A stretch of DNA of 64,000 nt from Streptosporangium subroseum (lineage in GTDB: Bacteria > Actinomycetota > Actinomycetes > Streptosporangiales > Streptosporangiaceae), in the NCBI RefSeq assembly GCF_900188345.1, contig NZ_FZOD01000017.1:97420-161419 (forward strand). Direction: 5' to 3'. Position 1 is the first letter of the stretch; each line of letters starts with the position of its first letter. Below the pieces are notes generated by a model that saw nothing but the letters and a program-made list of their open reading frames with translations, was not told the DNA's origin and made no database searches. Below are positions 51,078 to 59,609 of this stretch, piece after piece. A program made the translations under genes and the position numbers.

Positions 51078-51938
51078 GTGGACATCGATCTTCGCAAGCT
51101 GCGCTATTTCGTGGCCGTGGCAGAGGAACTGCATTTCGGACGCGCCGCCGAGCGGCTGCACATCACGCAGCCGGTGCTCTCCCGGCAGATCCGCGCCCTT
51201 GAGCATGAGATCCGTGCGCAGCTGTTCTCCCGGGACAGGCGGTCCACCGAGCTGACGTCCGCCGGGTGCCAGCTGCTGGAGGACGCCCGCCCGCTGCTGG
51301 CCTCCGCCGAGGCGCTGCACCGCCGCGTTGAGCGGGCGGCGCACGGGACGGCGACCTTCACCGTCGGCTTCATGCCCGGAATCACCGTGACCGCCGCGGT
51401 CCGGGCCTTCGCCGCCCGGCATCCCGAGCTGAGCGTCGAGGTGGTGCGGACGTCCTGGGACGATCAGACCGAGGTCGTGTACGACGGCCGGGTGGACATC
51501 GGCTACGTCAGGATGCCCGTCGACCAGCGCGGCCTGCGACTGCGCGCGCTGTTCAGCGAGCCGCGCGTCGCCGTTCTCTCCACCGATCACCGCTTGGCCG
51601 GCAAGCAGTCGATCGGCATCGCCGAGCTGGCCGCGGAGCGCATGCTCCAGGACCCCGACACCGTTCCCGAATGGCGCGATCTTCCCGAGCGATCGAGTGC
51701 GGAGCGCGCCCGGCCGCGGCCCGCCTTCCACACCGTCGAGGAGAAACTCGAACACGTCGCGGCGGCCCGCGGGGTCATCGTCCTGCCCCTGTCGGTCGCC
51801 ACCTTCTACATCCGGGCCGACATCGCCCACGTCCCCATCGAGGACATCGGCCCCAACCAGGTCTGCCTCGCCTGGAGCGCCGACCGGCGCTCACCGCTCG
51901 TCCGCGAGTTCGCCGCCGTCGCCGCCGAACAGGTGTGA
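51078..51938 (+). CDS. LysR-family transcriptional regulator
   Basis: 286 residues from GTG at 51078, 6 bases after GGGGGAG; an ATG 27 bases upstream is an alternative. Helix-turn-helix: LRKLRYFVAVAEELHFGRAA and ITQPVLSRQIRALEHEI. Effector domain: FTVGFMPGITVTAAVRAF and VDIGYVRMPVDQRGL. The gene is upstream of an NAD-dependent epimerase gene on the same strand (139-base gap) rather than divergent. Confidence 0.92.
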   Translation: MDIDLRKLRYFVAVAEELHFGRAAERLHITQPVLSRQIRALEHEIRAQLFSRDRRSTELTSAGCQLLEDARPLLASAEALHRRVERAAHGTATFTVGFMPGITVTAAVRAFAARHPELSVEVVRTSWDDQTEVVYDGRVDIGYVRMPVDQRGLRLRALFSEPRVAVLSTDHRLAGKQSIGIAELAAERMLQDPDTVPEWRDLPERSSAERARPRPAFHTVEEKLEHVAAARGVIVLPLSVATFYIRADIAHVPIEDIGPNQVCLAWSADRRSPLVREFAAVAAEQV

Positions 51939-52077
51939 CGCGCCCCGTTCCGCCCGAGGCGCGTGATGCCCATAGGGCATCACCGACGCAGAAAGAGGTC
52001 TTGGACGCCGCGGCGGTTCCGGAGGGAGGGTGGATCTACGGCGAAACCCTCGCCGACCAGCGGAAAGGACCAAAACG

Positions 52078-52944
52078 ATGAAGGTCTTCATCACGGGCGG
52101 CTCTGGATACATCGGCCGCTCCACCATCCGGGCGCTGACCCGGAGGGGAGCCGAGGTGAGCGCCCTGGCGCGCGGCGAGCACGCCGCACGGACCGTGTCA
52201 GAACTCGGGGCGACCCCGGTACGGGGAGATCTGACGGACGTCGAGGTGCTGACCCGGGCGGCCGGGCAGGCCGACGGAGTGATCCACCTGGGCCAGGTCT
52301 ACAGCGACGACACCGCCGAGGTCGACCGCGCCGCGGCCGACGCGCTGCAGGAGGGCGCCGGCGATCGGCCGTACGTGCACACGGGCGGGGTGTGGGTGTA
52401 CGGCGACACCGATGGCGTCGCCGACGAAGACGCACCGTTGAGCCCGCCGCCGATCACCGCGTGGCGGCTGGAGAACGAGAAGCGCGTGCTCGCCCGGGCA
52501 GCCACCGGAGGGCGCCCCGTGGTGGTGATGCCGGGCCTGGTCTACGGCCGCTCCGGCGGGCTGACGCAGACGTTCTTCGTCGAGCCGGGGCGCGCCGCGG
52601 GCGCGGTTCCCTGCATCGGAGAGGGGACCAACCACTGGGCGCTGGTCCACGTTGACGACGTCGCCGAGCTGTACGCACTGGCGCTGAACGCCCCCGCCGG
52701 GGCCGTCTACGCCGGCGTCGGCGACCAGAACCTGCCGCTGGCGGACATCACCCGGGCACTCAGCCACGCGGCCGGCCACCCGGGAAGGATCCGGCACCTC
52801 ACGCCGGAGCAGGCCCGCGAGCAGATGGGTCCGATCGCCGAGGCCTTCGCGCTCGACCAGCGCCTCACCGGCGCCCGCGCCCGGCAGCAGCTCGGCTGGG
52901 CGCCGACCCACCTCGACGCCCTGGCCGAACTCGCCCAGAGCTGA
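52078..52944 (+). CDS. NAD-dependent epimerase/dehydratase-like protein
   Basis: 288 residues from ATG at 52078 with an AAAGGA site. Atypical SDR with MKVFITGGSGYIGRSTIRAL. The YxxxK catalytic pair is not clearly kept: the region reads GVWVYGDTDG and WRLENEKRVL, in which Tyr and Lys are not in the classical spacing. HWALVHVDDVAELYALAL is the family C-terminal motif. It may act on an unknown substrate or bind NAD as a regulator. It is followed by an LLM oxidoreductase gene after 171 bases. Confidence 0.85.
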   Translation: MKVFITGGSGYIGRSTIRALTRRGAEVSALARGEHAARTVSELGATPVRGDLTDVEVLTRAAGQADGVIHLGQVYSDDTAEVDRAAADALQEGAGDRPYVHTGGVWVYGDTDGVADEDAPLSPPPITAWRLENEKRVLARAATGGRPVVVMPGLVYGRSGGLTQTFFVEPGRAAGAVPCIGEGTNHWALVHVDDVAELYALALNAPAGAVYAGVGDQNLPLADITRALSHAAGHPGRIRHLTPEQAREQMGPIAEAFALDQRLTGARARQQLGWAPTHLDALAELAQS

Positions 52945-53115
52945 ACAGAACCGGCTGATTGTGACCTGGCGCGTGTTGCCTTGACGCCGGTGACAAGGTT
53001 CTACCGTGTCTGCGATGAGCGATCGGCGCGTGAGGAGGCCCCGGCGTGGCCGCGGTGCCGGCCACGCCGGCCGGCGACCGAGCGGCCATCGCATCGGCCG
53101 ACCGGAGGAATGACG

Positions 53116-54009
53116 ATGAAGTTCGCTGTCAGCTACAACCCCGCCTTCTACGGCGTCGACCCCGACAGGATCATGACCTATGCCCGGCACGCCGAGGACT
53201 GCGGCTTCGAGTCGCTGTACCTGCCGGAGCACGTCGTGCTGTATCCCGGTGCCAGGTTCGGAGCCTTTGAGCTCTCGCCGTCGCTGCCCTACCTCGATCC
53301 GCTCGACTGCCTGAGCTTCGTCGCCGCGGCCACGGAGCGGATCCTGCTCGGGACGGGCGTGCTGCTCCTGCCGTACCACCATCCGGTGATCCTCGCCAAG
53401 CGCCTGGCGACCATCGACGTGCTGTCCAAGGGACGGATGCGGCTGCTGACCGTGGGGATCGGCACCCTGCCGGGAGAGGCCCGGGCGGTGGGGGTCGACT
53501 TCGGCACCCGCGGTCGTCGCACCGACGAGGCCATCGACGTGATGCGGCTGCTCTGGGCCGGCGGCGAAGACGGCGTCAGTTTCGCCGGGGAGTTCTTCGC
53601 CTTCGAGGACCTGTGCAGTTTTCCCAAGCCCCTCGGGGTCACCCACCTGCCGATCCACATCGGCGGATCGAGCCGGGCGGCCGCACGCCGAGCCGGGCTA
53701 CGCGGCGACGGCTACTTTCCCGGCGGCGCGCTCGATCCGGACGAGCGCGCCGCCCAGATGGATCTCGCCCGGTCGGCCGCCGTCGAGGCCGGCCGCGACC
53801 CGGAAACGCTGGAGTACACGCGGTGGGGATCGATCGACATGACCGCCGAACAGGTCGGGGCGTTCGCCGCGCAGGGCGTGACCCGCCTCGTCGTGAGCCC
53901 CACCACCGCCGACCCGGACCGGCAACGCGATGAGCTGTCCGCGTTCGCCCAGCGATTCGCGCTCCCCGAGTCCGTTTCCCCGCCGCGGGCCGAAGCGCTC
54001 GAATCCTGA
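53116..54009 (+). CDS. LLM-class F420-dependent oxidoreductase
   Basis: 297 residues from ATG at 53116, 7 bases after GGAGG; the ATG at 53110 is too close. TIM-barrel luciferase-like family with FESLYLPEHVVLYP, SFVAAATERILLGTGVLLLPYH, VLSKGRMRLLTVGIG, GTRGRRTDEAIDVMRLLW and the C-terminal LPIHIGGSSRAAARRAGLRG. The TIGR03619-type subfamily uses F420 in actinomycetes. Substrate unknown. Confidence 0.9.
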   Translation: MKFAVSYNPAFYGVDPDRIMTYARHAEDCGFESLYLPEHVVLYPGARFGAFELSPSLPYLDPLDCLSFVAAATERILLGTGVLLLPYHHPVILAKRLATIDVLSKGRMRLLTVGIGTLPGEARAVGVDFGTRGRRTDEAIDVMRLLWAGGEDGVSFAGEFFAFEDLCSFPKPLGVTHLPIHIGGSSRAAARRAGLRGDGYFPGGALDPDERAAQMDLARSAAVEAGRDPETLEYTRWGSIDMTAEQVGAFAAQGVTRLVVSPTTADPDRQRDELSAFAQRFALPESVSPPRAEALES

Positions 54010-54135
54010 TCGGACGGCACATCGCACCGGCGTTCAGTAGCGGGCGCCGACCACCCGAAGGTGTTTGACACTCTCGGCGCCCTGCTCGTGGCGGGAATCA
54101 CCGTGGGTTTCGTCGCGAGGCCGACGACAAGGTGG

Positions 54136-54258
54136 TTACGGGGTCTCCGGGTGTGAGCGTTCGTCGAGAAGCTGGGCCAGCCATTCCTGGCTGGCGCGTG
54201 CCACGCGCGAGGGGACGCCGAGGCCGAGCACCGCGATGACCGGTGGGGCGGCGGTCAC
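54136..54258 (-). CDS. Small frame after gntR
   Basis: 40 residues from GTG at 54258 overlapping the gntR stop (GTGA), ending TAA at 54136. VTAAPPVIAVLGLGVPSRVA then ASQEWLAQLLDERSHPETP. Family not recognised; it may be a truncated gene or a small product. The overlap favours translation. Confidence 0.35.
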   Translation of the reverse strand: MTAAPPVIAVLGLGVPSRVARASQEWLAQLLDERSHPETP

Positions 54259-54908
54259 GGCTGCGCCACGGCGGCGGAGAGCGCCCGGAATGCCTCGATG
54301 ACGCTCTGCAGGTGAGCGTGCATCGCCGCCTCGGCGGCCGAGGGGTCCTTCGCGACGACGGCCTCGACGATGGCCTCGTGCTGCGGAAGCGAGACCGACG
54401 GCCGGCCGGGGACCAGCGAGAGCGAGAACTGGTGCCTGACGGTCTGGTCACGGAGCTGGCGGAGCAGCCGCGCGGAGGTCTCGTGGGCCGCGATGTCGCG
54501 GATCGCCCCATGCAGTTGTTTGTTCAGATCGCTGTACCGGAGAAGCTCCGATCGGCTGACGGCGGCTCGCATGTCCCGGGTGATCTGTTTGAGCGCCGCC
54601 GCCTCGGCTTTTGTGACGCGCTCCGCCGCGCGCGCGGCCTCGAAGCCTTCGAGCATCCTGCGGACCTCGGTGATCTCGATCACTTCGGCGAAGGTGATCT
54701 CCCGCACGCGGGCGCCGCGGTTCGGCTGAAACTCGACGAGCCCGTGTGACGCGAGATCCTGCAGCGCGTTCCGGATCTCGAACCTCGAGGAGCCGAACCT
54801 CTCGCACAGTTCGGCCTCGATCAGCCGCTGCCGCGGAGCGTAGTCGCCGCGCAGGATCGCGCCGCGAATCGCCTCCTGGACCGCCGCTCTGTCGTCGCCG
54901 CTTGGCAT
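54255..54908 (-). CDS. GntR-family regulator (FCD type)
   Basis: 217 residues from ATG at 54908 with an AAAGG site. N-terminal winged helix: AIRGAILRGDYAPRQRLIEA and SSRFEIRNALQDLASHGLVEF. FCD C-domain: RRMLEGFEAARAAERV, RYSDLNKQLHGAIRDIAAHE, and PQHEAIVEAVVAKDPSAAEA with the metal-binding histidines. It is the last full gene of the gal-type operon or has its own promoter in the gap before it. A GTTAAC-centred site lies about 90 bases upstream. Confidence 0.92.
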   Translation of the reverse strand: MPSGDDRAAVQEAIRGAILRGDYAPRQRLIEAELCERFGSSRFEIRNALQDLASHGLVEFQPNRGARVREITFAEVIEITEVRRMLEGFEAARAAERVTKAEAAALKQITRDMRAAVSRSELLRYSDLNKQLHGAIRDIAAHETSARLLRQLRDQTVRHQFSLSLVPGRPSVSLPQHEAIVEAVVAKDPSAAEAAMHAHLQSVIEAFRALSAAVAQP

Positions 54909-54996
54909 CCTGGGACCTTTCCCTATGAGGGCGCGGAAGCGCCCGTTCACGCCGGAGCGAGAGACACACCTGCAGACCGGCAACTCTGTCAGCAAT

Positions 54997-55008
54997 AATG
55001 TTAACAAC
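54997..55008. promoter_or_regulatory. Candidate FCD-GntR operator upstream of gntR
   Basis: AATGTTAACAAC, of the ATTGTNAACAAT class. Similar sites are at 58781-58792 (ATTGTCAACGAT) and 58998-59009 (ATTGTTAACAAA), both before the first gene of the operon. Confidence 0.5.
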
Positions 55009-55073
55009 CTGCCGGGGACCGGGTACGGCCCTCGCCATGCCGGCGGGAGACGCTCGCTTCGAGCGGTCGCCGG

Positions 55074-56024
55074 CTACCGGACCGGCGGGGTCCCGTGAGT
55101 GTGGAAGGAGCTGATCGTCTTCAACCCCCAGGCCTGCCCCTTGGCCCGCTCGGCCTCGCTCCAGGTGACCGTCTCCCAGTCGGGAGCGAAAATCAGCCGT
55201 GACATGGGGTTGCAGAGCTCGATCCGGTTGCCGCCGGGCTCGTACAGGTAGAGGAAGAACGTCTGCTGGATGGCGTGCTTGTGGGGGCCGGTCTCGATGA
55301 ACACGCCGCGGTCCACCGCGATGTCCGCCGCGCGAAGGATGTCCTCGCGAGTGTCGGTGGCGAACGCGATGTGGTGCAGCCGCCCGGACGAGGAGGTCCA
55401 GTCATTGGTCCAAACGAGATCGTAGGACTTCTGAGCGAAGTGCACCCACTGGGCGGAGATCGTGCCGTCGTTGAGCATGATCTGCTCGGTGACCCGTCCT
55501 CCCAGACATTCGCAGGCGAAGCTGCCGTTGGCCTCGGCGTTCGCCGCGAGATAGTTGACGTGGTCGAGCCTGCGAACGCTGAACGCGCGGGCGGGATAGG
55601 CCTGCGCCTGGTTCTTCAGGGCCGGGCGGAGCTCGGCGGGCGGCCGGTACCGCTCGCTCTCCCAGTACAGCTCGTACTCGTGACCGTCCGGGTCGCGGAA
55701 GAGGTAGGTGGGTCCGATTCCGGGTTCGCCGTCGATCCATCCGACGCCCAGGCCCGCCTTCTCGACGGCCTCGACCCGCCGCGCCAGCGCTTCGGCGCTT
55801 GAGGCGCGCAGCCCCGTCCGCCGGATTCCCGAGGTGGTGGAGGCCGTGAGTTTCAGGCTGTGGTGTTCGTAGTCGTCCCAGGTGCGGAGATAGACCGAGT
55901 CGCCGCTCCTGCCGTTCTCGGTCAGGCCGAGGTAGTCGGTGAAGAAGCGGAGGCTCTCGTCGGGTTTCGGGGTCAGGAGCTCGACGTGACCCAGGTGCGC
56001 GATGTCATGCAGGAGAGGGGGCAT
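55074..56024 (-). CDS. Type I (VOC-family) extradiol ring-cleavage dioxygenase
   Basis: 316 residues from ATG at 56024. Two VOC repeats: HLGHVELLTPKPDESLRFF (first) and LDHVNYLAANAEAN (second). The three iron ligands of catechol 2,3-dioxygenase-type enzymes appear as His155 in RRLDHVNY, His217/218 in RLHHIAFATD and Glu269 in NRIELC. It starts 3 bases after galD. In the operon context it probably opens a trihydroxy- or dihydroxybenzoate ring. Gallate dioxygenases known to feed GalBCD are of the unrelated type II fold, so this would be a substitution. Confidence 0.88.
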   Translation of the reverse strand: MPPLLHDIAHLGHVELLTPKPDESLRFFTDYLGLTENGRSGDSVYLRTWDDYEHHSLKLTASTTSGIRRTGLRASSAEALARRVEAVEKAGLGVGWIDGEPGIGPTYLFRDPDGHEYELYWESERYRPPAELRPALKNQAQAYPARAFSVRRLDHVNYLAANAEANGSFACECLGGRVTEQIMLNDGTISAQWVHFAQKSYDLVWTNDWTSSSGRLHHIAFATDTREDILRAADIAVDRGVFIETGPHKHAIQQTFFLYLYEPGGNRIELCNPMSRLIFAPDWETVTWSEAERAKGQAWGLKTISSFHTHGTPPVR

Positions 56025-56027
56025 TGT

Positions 56028-57206
56028 TTACTCCGGTGGGGTCGGATGACTCGCCGAGGGATACACGGTGCCGTCGAACAGTTTCCGTGCCGTTCTGATC
56101 ACGCCGGCGCTCAGCACCGCCGGCGGGCTGCTCACCGTGTCGAGTTCGAGGTCGATGAGCAGGTGGCCCGTCGGGTGCTCGACGTCGATCACGCTCCCGG
56201 AGAGTTCCGCGAGCTCCGCGCCGACGCCGCCGGGGAGGAGGAGGGCGGAGGCCGCGCTGAGGGCCCCGAGAACTCCGATCGCGGTGTGCGGGTGCGACGG
56301 GATGAACGTCCGGGTGCAGATCGTCCCGCCATCCCGGGGAGGAGCGACCAGGGTCGTCTTCGGCACGGTCAGACCGGCGATGTCGCCCAGTCCCATGAGC
56401 CTGCCCGCGGCGAGGCGGAGCCTCTCGACGCGATCTCGGAGCGACGCGTCGGCGGCGAGATCCTCGTGGCTCTCGTAACCGGTGATCCCGAGGTCGGCGG
56501 CGCGGGCCACGACGACGGGCATGCCGTTGTCGACGCAGGTCACCTCGGTGCCGTCGATCACGTCGACGGCGCGCCCGGTGGGCAGGAGGCTGCCGGTGGC
56601 CGATCCGGCGGTGTCGGAGAACCGCAGGGTGATCGGGGACGCGGTGCCGGGCGCTCCCGCGATGTGGGTGTCGCCGCGGTAGCGGACGACTCCGGCGGGT
56701 GTGGCGAACGTGGCGGTCACGACGCTGCCGGAGTTCACCATGCGGACGCGCACGGCGGTGGTCTCCCGGCCGGCGGGCACCAGGCCCCGCTCGACCGCGA
56801 AGGGGCCGACCCCGGCGAGTACGTTGCCGCAGTTCTGCAGGTCCGTGACGGTGGCCTGCTCGACTCCCAGCTGCAGGAACAGGTAGTCGACGTCGGCCGT
56901 GTCGTCCTTCGACGGCGACACCACCGCCACCTTCGAGGCCAGTGAGTGCGCGCCGCCGATCCCGTCGATCTGCAGGGGGTGTCCGCTGCCCATGATGCGA
57001 AGGAGCAGGTCGTCGCGTTCGCGTGGATCACGCGGAAGGTCCCGTGCCAGGAAGTAGGCCGCCTTGGACGTGCCGCCGCGGAGCAGCGCGCACGGCACAC
57101 CCGCCTCGTCCTCGGGGTCCCAAGTCTGGGCGCTAGCGCTCATGAGCGGCGCGCATGGCACGCCCGCCTCGTCCTCGGGGCCCCGAGCCTGGGCGCTAGC
57201 GCTCAT
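56028..57206 (-). CDS. galD: 4-oxalomesaconate tautomerase-like (PrpF/GalD family)
   Basis: 392 residues from ATG at 57206, which overlaps the galC stop. A second ATG at 57143 would give 371 residues. Family features: PCALLRGGTSKAAYFLARDLP, QIDGIGGAHSLASKVAVVS, LQNCGNVLAGVGPFAVERGL and FVPSHPHT-like (IPSHPHTAIGVLGALS). GalD interconverts the keto and enol forms of 4-oxalomesaconate; PrpF isomerises aconitate. Placement between galC and a dioxygenase favours GalD. The N-terminus is duplicated (MSASAQ-xxx-EDEAGVPCA twice) by a 63-bp tandem repeat. Confidence 0.87.
   Translation of the reverse strand: MSASAQARGPEDEAGVPCAPLMSASAQTWDPEDEAGVPCALLRGGTSKAAYFLARDLPRDPRERDDLLLRIMGSGHPLQIDGIGGAHSLASKVAVVSPSKDDTADVDYLFLQLGVEQATVTDLQNCGNVLAGVGPFAVERGLVPAGRETTAVRVRMVNSGSVVTATFATPAGVVRYRGDTHIAGAPGTASPITLRFSDTAGSATGSLLPTGRAVDVIDGTEVTCVDNGMPVVVARAADLGITGYESHEDLAADASLRDRVERLRLAAGRLMGLGDIAGLTVPKTTLVAPPRDGGTICTRTFIPSHPHTAIGVLGALSAASALLLPGGVGAELAELSGSVIDVEHPTGHLLIDLELDTVSSPPAVLSAGVIRTARKLFDGTVYPSASHPTPPE
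57081..57206 (-). repeat. 63-bp tandem duplication at the galC/galD junction
   Basis: Two units 57081-57143 and 57144-57206. Both contain CCGCCTCGTCCTCGGGG and GGGCGCTAGCGCTCATGAGC, with only a few mismatches. It duplicates the start codon context of galD. Confidence 0.9.
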
Positions 57207-57900
57207 GAGCGGCGCGATCCGCGTGGCTGACGTACTCGACGCCGAGGTCGGCCAGCGTCGCCCGGAGGCCGTAGCGGTCCAGGCCGAGATCGCCTCGCTG
57301 GAACGCGGCCCGCGAGGCCTCCTCCTTGGCGGCCCGGGCGCGCGCCGCGACCACGGTTTCGGGCACGAGGGCCCGCGGTACGACGACCACGCCGTCGTCA
57401 TCGGCCAGGACGGCGTCGCCGGGCCGGACGATCTGCCCGCCGATGCCGATGGGGACGTTGACCGAGCCCGCGGTGGCCTTCACGGTGCCCTGCGCCGACA
57501 CCGCCGAGGAGAAGACCGGAAACCGCATGGCGTGAAGCTCAGCGACATCGCGGACCCCGCCCGTCGTGACCAGGCCGCGCACGCCCCGGTGCCGTAGCGC
57601 GGTGGCGAACAGCTCCCCGAAGGAGCCGTCCGAGGAGGGGGAGGTCGTCGTCACGACCAGCAGATCGCCCGGCCGGCACTGCTCCACCGCCGCGTGGATC
57701 ATCAGGTTGTCGCCGGGCCAGCACACGACGGTCACCGCCGTCCCGCCGACGCGGGAGCCGAGGTGGACCGGCCTGATGTGCGGTCCGAGGTATCCGGTGC
57801 GGCCCATGGCCTCGTGAACGGTCGCGACGCCGAACGCCGCGAGGGCGTCCACGTCGGGCAGTTCCGCCCGCGGGCAGTCGGTGACTATCACGTTCCTCAC
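57196..57900 (-). CDS. galC: 4-carboxy-4-hydroxy-2-oxoadipate aldolase (RraA-fold, GalC/LigK-like)
   Basis: 234 residues from GTG at 57900 overlapping the galB stop (GTGA). RraA-like fold: ATVHEAMGRTGYLGPHIRP, GGTAVTVVCWPGDNLMIHAA, VTTGGVRDVAEL and DAVLADDDGVVVVP. The RD pair (Arg-Asp) in GVRDVAEL and the Asp in ADDDG match the metal site of HMG/CHA aldolases. It splits 4-carboxy-4-hydroxy-2-oxoadipate into pyruvate and oxaloacetate and decarboxylates oxaloacetate. Its context with GalB and GalD supports this over ribonuclease inhibition. Confidence 0.88.
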   Translation of the reverse strand: MRNVIVTDCPRAELPDVDALAAFGVATVHEAMGRTGYLGPHIRPVHLGSRVGGTAVTVVCWPGDNLMIHAAVEQCRPGDLLVVTTTSPSSDGSFGELFATALRHRGVRGLVTTGGVRDVAELHAMRFPVFSSAVSAQGTVKATAGSVNVPIGIGGQIVRPGDAVLADDDGVVVVPRALVPETVVAARARAAKEEASRAAFQRGDLGLDRYGLRATLADLGVEYVSHADRAAHER

Positions 57901-58643
57901 TTGAGCACCCCGGTCACCTGCGGGTAGAGGCGCATGTACGCCTCGGCCATCACCGAATGGGGGAGTCCGAGGTTCGGTCCGGCGTTGCGCCGGAGCTGGG
58001 TCCCTCGCCGTTTGGCGAGATCGGTGTAGTAGTCCCACATGTGCTCCTGAGCGCCGAGGCACTCCATCGCTCTGCGCTTGACCCCGAACACGTCGGTGAT
58101 GTCGAGCAGGACCTGCGGCTTGAAGTCGCACTGCTCGGGCTGGTGGGGCTCGAAGAAGAACACCGGCGGAGCGCCCAGAGGGTCGCCGGGCGCGTCGTAG
58201 CCGATGGCCTGGGCCAGGACGCGGGCCTCCAGCGCCATCCGCGCGGCCGCGGGATGATCCCCGTTGTAGGGGTCGGCCGTCGGGTGGGTGAGCACGACCG
58301 TCGGTTGCGCCCTGCGATAGACCCGGACGATCCGGTCCACGAGCTCGGCGCTCTCGCGCAGGGGATAGTCGCCGGCGTCGAGAAACTCGATGTCGGCCCC
58401 GAGGACCTCCGCGGCTCTCGAAGCCTCCTCGCGACGGAGCGCCTTGATCTCGTCCAGCTTCTTGCCCGCCAGCCATGCCTTCGCGGACTCACCGCGCTCC
58501 CCGTAGCTGAGACAGAGCACGAGGGAACGCTCGCCGCGCGAGGCGGCCAGGGCGAGTGCGCCGCCGGCACGCCAGACGAAGTCGCCGGCGTGCGCGCTGA
58601 CGACCAGCAGGCTCTCAGTCCCTTGATCATCGGGCGTGGTCAT
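57897..58643 (-). CDS. galB: 4-oxalomesaconate hydratase (PIG-L fold, GalB-like)
   Basis: 248 residues from ATG at 58643. PIG-L/LmbE metalloenzyme: VVSAHAGDFVWRAGGALALA has the family zinc motif PHxDD in the variant AHAGD. THPTADPYNGDHPAAARMAL supplies further ligands. GalB of Pseudomonas, a PIG-L fold enzyme, hydrates 4-oxalomesaconate to 4-carboxy-4-hydroxy-2-oxoadipate. First gene of the operon galB-galC-galD-dioxygenase-gntR. Confidence 0.85.
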   Translation of the reverse strand: MTTPDDQGTESLLVVSAHAGDFVWRAGGALALAASRGERSLVLCLSYGERGESAKAWLAGKKLDEIKALRREEASRAAEVLGADIEFLDAGDYPLRESAELVDRIVRVYRRAQPTVVLTHPTADPYNGDHPAAARMALEARVLAQAIGYDAPGDPLGAPPVFFFEPHQPEQCDFKPQVLLDITDVFGVKRRAMECLGAQEHMWDYYTDLAKRRGTQLRRNAGPNLGLPHSVMAEAYMRLYPQVTGVLK

Positions 58644-59129
58644 CTACGGCCTCCGAAAGTAGGCGGAAACAGCACCGCGAGCCTCGCGGAGCCGGGGGAG
58701 CGACGCCACCTCGCAGGAGATCGGGTACGGGGAACCGCACCTGGGGCTCGCCTGACGGAACCTAATTGATTGTCCGCAAGATTGTCAACGATTTACATGT
58801 CAGATTCAGATGGAATCGCCTCCCGTGAGCGTCGTTCCCGCGAAGGTGTGAGCCCGGGTGGGGCAGCAGGTTTCCGAGGATCGGGAGCATCGCAGAGCCC
58901 CCATCTGGTAAGGCTTCTGCTGCTCCTGGCCGCTACTGCGGGCTTCAGTGGAAGTCGTCCCGCGACCGAAGGGCCGCCGGATAAGGCTCATGGCGAGATT
59001 GTTAACAAAAATGAGAAGCTCTCGTGGGCTCCCAGCCGGTTCGGCACCGCGACCCCTCCGCTGAACCGCTGAGCGGGCTTGATGCCCACGGAACCGACGG
59101 TCATGTGACGGTCGAGCCGCCCCCGGCGA
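58644..59129. other. Promoter region of the gal-type operon
   Basis: 486 bases with AT-rich stretches at 58760-58810 and 58990-59020. It holds two GTTAAC-class sites, 58781-58792 (ATTGTCAACGAT) and 58998-59009 (ATTGTTAACAAA). A rightward 100-codon frame (58770-59072) lacks a site and codon bias and is not supported as a gene. Confidence 0.5.
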
Positions 59130-59582
59130 TCACGATCGGCTGATCGCCGCTTCACCTGTACCGCTGCCGGATCCGGGCAGTGCGCGCGGTTGCCGATCTT
59201 CAAGGTGGGTGACGGTCTGCCGGCGCGAGTCCGAGGCCGCGTCGATCACCTCGTCCAGAACGTCGCGGGAACGGACCAGATCGGCCATCATCCGATCGAT
59301 GCGCTCCCGTTCCTCGACGAGGTCGTTGACCAGCCGCGGCGTGGCGATCTCGGACGGACCGCCGTCCGCGTCCCGCATGCAGGGGAGCAGTTGCACGATC
59401 TTCTTGCTGTGCAGTCCCGCGGCGAAGAGCTCCTGGATGCGGATGACCCGGTCGACCGCGCCGTCGGAATAGTCGCGATGGCCGCCCAGGGTGCGCTCGG
59501 CCGTCAGCAGCCCCTGCTTCTCGTAGTAGCGCAGCGAACGCTCGCTCACTCCGGTGCGCTTGGCCAGCTCGCCGATCCGCAT
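59130..59582 (-). CDS. MerR-family transcriptional regulator
   Basis: 150 residues from ATG at 59582 with a GAGGTGGG site. MRIGELAKRTGVSERSLRYYEKQGLL is the helix-turn-helix and wing. RVIRIQELFAAGLHSKKIVQLLPCM is the start of the coiled coil. Only one Cys, so not a metal-thiolate sensor of the usual kind. It is divergent from the old-yellow enzyme gene, with only 65 bases between, typical for a MerR autoregulated system sensing an electrophile. Confidence 0.92.
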   Translation of the reverse strand: MRIGELAKRTGVSERSLRYYEKQGLLTAERTLGGHRDYSDGAVDRVIRIQELFAAGLHSKKIVQLLPCMRDADGGPSEIATPRLVNDLVEERERIDRMMADLVRSRDVLDEVIDAASDSRRQTVTHLEDRQPRALPGSGSGTGEAAISRS

Positions 59583-59609
59583 TACCCACCTCGCATGCCA
59601 AAGCAGGAC

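Noticed and set aside
58770..59072. 100-codon rightward frame in the gal-operon promoter region
   Set aside because: No ribosome site, no codon bias, and it covers likely operators.
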